Shown here piece by piece: positions 62,039 through 64,000 of a stretch of DNA of 64,000 nt. The stretch's first letter is position 1; the number at the start of each line of letters is the position of its first letter. The notes beneath the pieces were generated by a model. It was not told where the DNA came from and searched no databases. It was given only the letters and a program-made list of their open reading frames with translations. The stretch is from an uncultured Bacteroidales bacterium (GTDB taxonomy: Bacteria; Bacteroidota; Bacteroidia; Bacteroidales; Paludibacteraceae), in assembly GCA_902762355.1 (NCBI GenBank), contig CACWNR010000007.1:1-64000 (forward strand), read 5' to 3'. Made by a program: the position numbers and the translations under genes.

Positions 62039-64000
62039 ATGAAAGTTCAACATCTTATTCTTGGCTGTATGATTTTAGCCTCGTGTACTCAAAAAAGTCC
62101 GATTTCAACGGATAAATCTGCCCCGCTTGGTGTGCAACAAGCTGCAGCACTTTGGACAGAAGAAGACGGTTCGCAAGCCGATTTTGACCAACTCGTAGCA
62201 GACTATTACTGTACCTCCGACAGCGAGCGGTTGGCGCTCTTCGAATCGATGAGTCGCATCCTCGAGAACGTCTATCAATCGGCAGACATGCTGACGGTGG
62301 ATCTGCTCAAACCGACCCAACTGACCAATGCCGCCGAACCGCAAACTCCCGATTGGATCATGTCCGGTTACAGTCCTTTGGCGCATTTCCTGGACGATAT
62401 GTTCGCCAACAAATTAGCGTTTATAACGATCATTAACTTCCCGCATTATACGCTCGAAGAGAAGAACACGCTCGGCAAGAACTGGACGCGTCAGGAATGG
62501 GCTTACGCCCGCATGGGAGACATCTTTACTACCCGCGTACCCGCCGAAGTGAACGCCCGCTTGGCGCAAGCTAACGCCAACGCTGAGAACTATATTGCCG
62601 ACTACAACATCTACATGGGCAACCTCCGCACGGAAGACGGTCGCCAACTCTGGGATAAGGACAAAATACTGCTGAGTCACTGGAACCTGCGCGACGAACT
62701 CAAAGCACTCTATGGCGCCGAGAATGGTCAGGAGAAACAGGAGATGATCTATCAGGTCATGCAACGGATCGTGGCACAAACTATCCCACAGAAAGCCATC
62801 AATAATCCGGACTTCATCTGGCAACCTTTCTCCGATGGAATCGAGGAAAATGAGCCCTATATCCGCTATCAGAAGATACTCGATATCGCCCAGGCATATT
62901 TTGCCGAAGATGCCTATTGCCCATCGATGCCGACGGGTATTATTCGTAATTTCGAAGGCGGCGTAGAGATTCCTGCCGCTGAACTGGACAGCCTCTTCCG
63001 CGCTTTGGTCGGTTCAGAGCAAGTGGCCCAAGTAGCAGCCATCATCCGTGAGCGTTTAGGTCGCGACCTGCGTCCGTACGATATCTGGTACGACGGTTTC
63101 AAAGCACGTGCGGCACTCAACGAAGATGAATTGAGTGCCCAAACACGCCAACTCTATCCCGATGCCAATGCTTTTGCTGCCGACATGCCGCGCCTGCTGC
63201 AACAGATGGGTTTCTACTCCGAAGATGCCCGTGCGATCGCCCGTCATATCGTAGTGGAACCTGCCCGCGGATCCGGTCACGCATGGCCGTGCCTCGGACG
63301 CAAAGAAGAGGCGCGTCTCCGCACCCGTATTCCAGCCAACGGCATGGATTACAAGGGCTATAACATCGCCGTCCATGAGTTCGGTCATTGCGTAGAACAA
63401 GTGCTCGACATGTATTTCATTGACCACTATATGCTCTCCGGCGTACCTAACACTGCTTACACCGAAGCGTCCGCATTCCTCTGGCAACATCGTGATCTGC
63501 AGTTATTGCCCGGCGCCAAAATGGGCAACGGCATCAATGACCCGAACGAAGTGCTGGATCAGTTCTGGTCGATGTACGAAATCATGGGTGTGAGTCTGGT
63601 GGATATGGCGATGTGGAAATGGATATACGCGCACCCGAAGGCAAGCGCCAAAGAACTCTGCGAGGCGACCCAACAGATTGCTAAAGAGATCTGGAATCAA
63701 TACTACGAACCGGTACTCGGTGAACACGATTGTATCCTCTTGGCCGTTTACAGCCACATGGTCAATGCACCGATGTACTTGCCGAACTACCCGCTCGGAC
63801 ATATCGTGCAGTACCAGTTGGAAGAGCACTTGGCACAAAGCAAGAACCAATTGGAATTTGCGCAAGAATATATGCGCATCTATCGTTTAGGTCGTCTGAC
63901 TCCCAAACAATGGATGATCGAAGCAGTCGGAGAGGCTCCCTCCATCGAACCTATACTCCGCGCAGTGGATAGGATTTGCGCAACGCCTCAAAAGCAGTAG
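62039..64000 (+). CDS. Lipoprotein zinc metallopeptidase (gluzincin type)
   Basis: 653 residues, complete: the TAG is the last three bases of the window. Lipobox MILASC (C16) predicts an envelope lipoprotein. Zinc site H446-E-F-G-H450 with E476 (YTEASAF) 26 residues later as probable third ligand, a gluzincin arrangement like that of M3/M32 peptidases, though the rest does not look like Dcp. Substrate unknown. Confidence 0.82.
   Translation: MKVQHLILGCMILASCTQKSPISTDKSAPLGVQQAAALWTEEDGSQADFDQLVADYYCTSDSERLALFESMSRILENVYQSADMLTVDLLKPTQLTNAAEPQTPDWIMSGYSPLAHFLDDMFANKLAFITIINFPHYTLEEKNTLGKNWTRQEWAYARMGDIFTTRVPAEVNARLAQANANAENYIADYNIYMGNLRTEDGRQLWDKDKILLSHWNLRDELKALYGAENGQEKQEMIYQVMQRIVAQTIPQKAINNPDFIWQPFSDGIEENEPYIRYQKILDIAQAYFAEDAYCPSMPTGIIRNFEGGVEIPAAELDSLFRALVGSEQVAQVAAIIRERLGRDLRPYDIWYDGFKARAALNEDELSAQTRQLYPDANAFAADMPRLLQQMGFYSEDARAIARHIVVEPARGSGHAWPCLGRKEEARLRTRIPANGMDYKGYNIAVHEFGHCVEQVLDMYFIDHYMLSGVPNTAYTEASAFLWQHRDLQLLPGAKMGNGINDPNEVLDQFWSMYEIMGVSLVDMAMWKWIYAHPKASAKELCEATQQIAKEIWNQYYEPVLGEHDCILLAVYSHMVNAPMYLPNYPLGHIVQYQLEEHLAQSKNQLEFAQEYMRIYRLGRLTPKQWMIEAVGEAPSIEPILRAVDRICATPQKQ

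Overview
The window looks like chromosomal DNA of a member of the Bacteroidales (Bacteroidota). The evidence is the promoters with a TAnnTTTG -7 box, a one-protein hybrid two-component regulator, TonB-dependent uptake, a BspA-like leucine-rich repeat protein, several Bacteroidota-typical families (DUF4827, DUF4294, GT3 glycogen synthase, C69 dipeptidase) and the near absence of Shine-Dalgarno sequences. Base composition is about half G+C except for one A+T-rich stretch near 60-61.2 kb. I cannot name a genus. I found no rRNA, tRNA, transposase, phage gene or CRISPR array.

The genes are packed into a few long, tightly overlapped operons, many joined by ATGA or TAATG overlaps. (1) Plus strand 318-11360: a SpoIIE-type phosphatase and STAS protein, a small alarmone synthetase, an APH-like kinase, a stand-alone alarmone hydrolase, a tyrosine phosphatase, a PreA-like oxidoreductase, TtcA, a DUF486 protein, a sirtuin, an LRR protein and MenA. 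(2) Plus strand 11431-19472: RfbA, a hybrid two-component regulator, two lipoproteins, GlmM and LpxB. (3) Minus strand 32319-19456: PfkA, a tripartite RND efflux pump, RsfS, FtsH, an M16 protease, SurE and a small membrane protein. (4) Plus strand 32685-34975: a TPP riboswitch and an outer-membrane receptor, probably for thiamine. (5) Minus strand 44182-34941: IleRS, a lipoprotein, an AsmA-like protein, an M3 peptidase and a membrane protein. (6) A divergent pair: pepD (minus) and a beta-barrel protein (plus). (7) Minus strand 58034-46625: ProS, DUF4294, a pRiA4b ORF-3-like protein, MiaA, a PKD lipoprotein, glycogen synthase, a C69 dipeptidase, an AI-2E-family permease and a large repeat-containing AsmA-like protein. 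(8) Plus strand 58712-61233: an MBOAT/SGNH O-acetylation pair behind a structured leader. (9) Plus strand 61612-64000: an unknown small protein and a lipoprotein metallopeptidase.

Nine promoters share an unusually rigid architecture: TTGCATAT (or TTGCGTAT), then TAnnTTTG starting exactly 23 bases after the first T. The most interesting signals are: the split alarmone and partner-switch operon; a dispersed 39-bp hairpin element with five recognisable copies, three of them in exact tandem; a 58.5-kb leader RNA with two mutually exclusive perfect helices; short repeat-like 'words' written in frame into conserved enzymes, including an lpxB gene left without any usual start codon; and an IleRS whose HXGH signature reads GIHH, a change linked to mupirocin hyper-resistance.
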